The notes under the pieces were generated by a model. It was not told the origin of the DNA. It was given only the letters and a program-made list of their open reading frames with translations, and made no database searches. Position numbers and translations under genes: made by a program. A stretch of DNA of 6,190 nucleotides, from positions 1-6,190 of the forward strand of contig CADCUW010000253.1 in NCBI GenBank assembly GCA_902805985.1. The letters run 5' to 3'. Positions 5,101 through 6,190 of the stretch are shown here, one piece after another (within the stretch, counting starts at the first letter, position 1; the number at the start of each line of letters is the position of its first letter). This DNA comes from an uncultured Rubrobacteraceae bacterium. Its GTDB lineage: Bacteria > Actinomycetota > Rubrobacteria > Rubrobacterales > Rubrobacteraceae.

Positions 5101-5185
5101 TTCTATCGGGGCCTGACCTCCGCCCGAAGGGAAGATTCCACGCCACCGACCGTGGGCGGCGGAAGCGGACCTTCTCTCGCGGAGG

Positions 5186-5209
5186 GGCCGGGGTGATGGT
5201 GCCCCGGCC
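5186..5209. other. Perfect 8-bp hairpin upstream of the 72-aa gene
   Basis: GGCCGGGG (5186-5193) and CCCCGGCC (5202-5209) are perfect inverted arms with an 8-nt loop. It covers the -35 position of the putative promoter at 5225, so it might be an operator, or a terminator for read-through from the left. No T-run follows. Confidence 0.5.
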
Positions 5210-5224
5210 ACGCCCCCGCGCGGA

Positions 5225-5230
5225 TAGGAT
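5225..5230 (+). promoter_or_regulatory. Possible -10 box for a leaderless transcript
   Basis: TAGGAT lies 6 nt before the ATG at 5237. Transcription starting 6-7 nt after a -10 box would begin at or next to the A of that ATG. Leaderless mRNAs of this layout are common in actinomycetes. No clear -35 box is seen. The alternative reading is that AGGATGG (5226-5232) is a poor ribosome site at 4 nt. Confidence 0.45.
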
Positions 5231-5236
5231 GGTCGC

Positions 5237-5455
5237 ATGGACGACCCAGTGACCCGCTACGAGGAGGCCGTCGAGGCGCTGATCCGAGACCCCTCCCCGG
5301 AGAACGACTTGTCCACCTCCCGGGCGCACTACGACTGCGCGTGCTACATGTGGCTCGCGCCGTGGTGGGTCGGGTGGTACCGGGAGGGGAGGCTCAACCG
5401 GGCGACGCGCCGCCACCTGGAGGCCGGGGGCCGGATAAGGCTGCCTCAGGGTTAG
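5237..5455 (+). CDS. Small tryptophan-rich protein, 72 aa, function unknown
   Basis: The product starts MDDPVTRYEEAVEALIRD, an amphipathic acidic helix. A central aromatic segment follows, CACYMWLAPWWVGWYREG (34-51), with two cysteines (34 and 36) and four tryptophans (39, 43, 44, 47), then a basic helix NRATRRHLEAGGR. The aromatic patch could lie at a membrane surface, but it is short and interrupted for a full transmembrane helix. There is no signal peptide. The balanced amino-acid composition contrasts with the Arg/Pro/Gly-rich nonsense in the other frames here, which is the main argument that it is real. I do not recognise the family. It lies 220 nt downstream of the NlpC/P60 gene behind hairpins, so it is probably a separate transcript. 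Confidence 0.65.
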   Translation: MDDPVTRYEEAVEALIRDPSPENDLSTSRAHYDCACYMWLAPWWVGWYREGRLNRATRRHLEAGGRIRLPQG

Positions 5456-5498
5456 CCGGCCATGCGTCCACCCCCCGGACCGGGCGGGCCGAGGCTAA

Positions 5499-5534
5499 GC
5501 GAACTTCTGAGTACCCCCTCAAGCCGAAGTTCGC
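5499..5534. repeat. Palindromic intergenic repeat, copy 2
   Basis: GCGAACTTC (5499-5507) and GAAGTTCGC (5526-5534) are perfect 9-bp inverted arms, with TGAG (5508-5511) and CTCA (5518-5521) pairing inside. It matches the copy at 3076-3111 at 30 of 36 positions. Differences fall in both the arms and the loop, and the stem is restored here where copy 1 has a mismatch. It ends 57 nt before the cupin start and 43 nt after the previous stop, so it may serve as terminator or leader structure. Confidence 0.75.
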
Positions 5535-5538
5535 AGTC

Positions 5539-5567
5539 TTAGGCTCCCACCACAGATGGGCTAAACT
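5539..5567 (+). promoter_or_regulatory. Weak candidate promoter of the cupin gene
   Basis: TAAACT (5562-5567) is a four-of-six -10 box. The best -35 at the right spacing (17 nt) is TTAGGC (5539-5544), a poor match. A start near 5574 would leave a short leader with the AAAGGGGG ribosome site. Confidence 0.35.
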
Positions 5568-5591
5568 GGCCGTTAGCGAAAGGGGGTCGTC

Positions 5592-5954
5592 TTGGATCAC
5601 CGTCCGCCTCCCATAAAGGTGGATAAGCCCTGGGGCAGGTTCGAGCAGTACACCCACAACCTCACCTGCACGGTCAAGATCATCACCGTCGCCCCGGGCG
5701 GCAAGCTCTCCAGCCAGTACCACCATCACCGCGACGAGCTCTGGGTCGTTCTGGACGAGGGGGCCCGGATACGACTCGGCGAAGATGTCTTCGAGCCCGA
5801 GGTCGGAGAGGAGCTTTTCATCCCACGGGAGACGGTGCACAGGCTCTCCTCGGCCGGTGAAGGGGAGGTACGGATACTGGAGATCTCCTTCGGCGAGTTC
5901 GACGAGGAGGACATCGTCCGGCTGGAGGACGTCTACGGCCGCGTTGCTCAGTGA
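5592..5954 (+). CDS. Stand-alone cupin, mannose-6-phosphate isomerase type II-like
   Basis: A 120-residue single-domain cupin matching the C-terminal isomerase domain of bifunctional mannose-1-phosphate guanylyltransferase / mannose-6-phosphate isomerase. Family marks are KPWGRFEQY (12-20), VKIITVAPGGKLSSQYHHHRDELWVVLDEG (28-57) with metal-binding His44, His46 and Glu49, then ELFIPRETVHRL with His83, and EDIVRLEDVYGR at the end, as in the larger enzymes. The nucleotidyltransferase half is absent. In full enzymes this domain converts fructose-6-phosphate and mannose-6-phosphate; alone it may do that or bind another sugar phosphate. The start is a TTG with AAAGGGGG 5 nt upstream; an in-frame GTG at 5619 would remove nine residues. 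No sugar-nucleotide genes are near, so the pathway is not confirmed by context. Confidence 0.88.
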   Translation: MDHRPPPIKVDKPWGRFEQYTHNLTCTVKIITVAPGGKLSSQYHHHRDELWVVLDEGARIRLGEDVFEPEVGEELFIPRETVHRLSSAGEGEVRILEISFGEFDEEDIVRLEDVYGRVAQ

Positions 5955-5956
5955 GG

Positions 5957-5984
5957 GTTCCGGGGCAGGTGACGGGGCCGGGAC
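5957..5984 (+). terminator. Possible terminator hairpin of the cupin gene
   Basis: GTTCCGG (5957-5963) and CCGGGAC (5978-5984) form a 7-bp stem with one G-U pair and a 14-nt loop, 2 nt after the stop. There is no T-run. An inner GGTG/CACC pairing is an alternative. Confidence 0.4.
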
Positions 5985-6025
5985 ACCCCAAAGGAGGATA
6001 CCCTCGGCCCTCTTCTCTTCGCTTC

Positions 6026-6110
6026 GAACTTCTTAGAACTTCGTCAAGACGAACTTCGGAGAGCAACCCTTCCACGCACTCGGATGAATAGGGGTATAAG
6101 AAGGGCCGAG
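6026..6110. repeat. Repeat block B with a GAACTTC cluster
   Basis: GAACTTC occurs three times (6026, 6036, 6051), and TTCGTC/GACGAA (6040-6045, 6048-6053) make a tight 6-bp hairpin. GAACTTCGGAGA at 6051-6062 is identical to 3078-3089, and 6065-6094 matches 3117-3146 at 27 of 30 positions. Relative to block A the sequence between these two parts is lost and six bases (TATAAG) are added near the end. This looks like a decayed or rearranged copy of the composite at 3075-3156. Confidence 0.65.
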
Positions 6111-6129
6111 GCTGCTACGCCCCGGCCCT
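6102..6129 (-). terminator. Hairpin terminator of the right-end minus-strand gene
   Basis: AGGGCCGAGG (6102-6111) and CCCCGGCCCT (6120-6129) pair at 9 of 10 positions with an 8-nt loop. On the minus strand TTCTTATACCCCTATTC follows, a fairly T-rich tail. It lies about 24 nt past the predicted stop at 6153. The 5' arm can also pair with CCTCGGCCCT at 6002-6011, a perfect 10-bp inverted repeat across block B. Confidence 0.5.
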
Positions 6130-6152
6130 CTCGGTCCTAATAGAGGCGCGCC

Positions 6153-6190
6153 TCAGGCCCTGATACCGTTCTCCTCCAGGGTGAGCTCGA
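6153..6190 (-). CDS. C-terminal end of an unidentified minus-strand gene (partial)
   Basis: From the window edge the minus strand reads ELTLEENGIRA and then TGA (6153-6155). The residues look like a real protein end and a terminator-like hairpin follows, but 11 codons are too few to name the product. Two other minus frames are also open here for a while and look less natural. A perfect 12-bp palindrome, GAGGCGCGCCTC (6143-6154), overlaps the stop. Confidence 0.35.
   Translation of the reverse strand, partial: ELTLEENGIRA

Noticed and set aside
6143..6154. 12-bp perfect palindrome as an attachment or origin site
   Set aside because: It has no loop, overlaps the end of a probable coding frame, is a single copy, and could occur by chance in DNA this GC-rich.

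Overview
The window is very GC-rich, uses AGG freely as an arginine codon next to CGC/CGG, and is densely coding. Together with its gene families this suggests an actinomycete, most likely Rubrobacter or a close relative. That placement is inferred from style and content, not from a marker gene.

Left part (1-3160). A TetR-type repressor, cut by the window edge, is divergent from an operon for a class A flavin monooxygenase. An inverted repeat sits where both divergent promoters would lie. Downstream on the + strand are a decayed DoxX-like membrane protein gene (head and tail remain, middle lost, frames disagree), a sulfotransferase-family protein with a C-terminal membrane anchor, and a 43-residue membrane peptide whose GTG start overlaps the previous stop. 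Hydroxylation followed by sulfation of an aromatic compound would fit this order, but that pairing is inference.

Middle part (3157-4390), all on the - strand: a 68-residue zinc-ribbon protein, a 54-residue highly charged protein followed by a strong hairpin, and a coiled-coil protein of about 179 residues broken by a one-base frameshift in a C-run. None has a function I can name.

Right part (4490-6190). A small secreted NlpC/P60 cell-wall hydrolase has a credible promoter and a structured leader with GCAAG repeats every 10 nt. Three GC hairpins follow it, then a 72-residue protein that may be translated from a leaderless mRNA, then a stand-alone cupin of the mannose-6-phosphate isomerase type II family. 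The last bases hold the probable 3' end of another - strand gene.

A small repeat family threads through the intergenic ends. A palindrome near 3075 recurs at 5499. A 30-nt block next to the first copy (3117-3146) recurs at 6065-6094 in the same orientation, so the 2.9 kb between them is bracketed by direct repeats. No tRNA, rRNA, CRISPR array or intact insertion sequence was seen.
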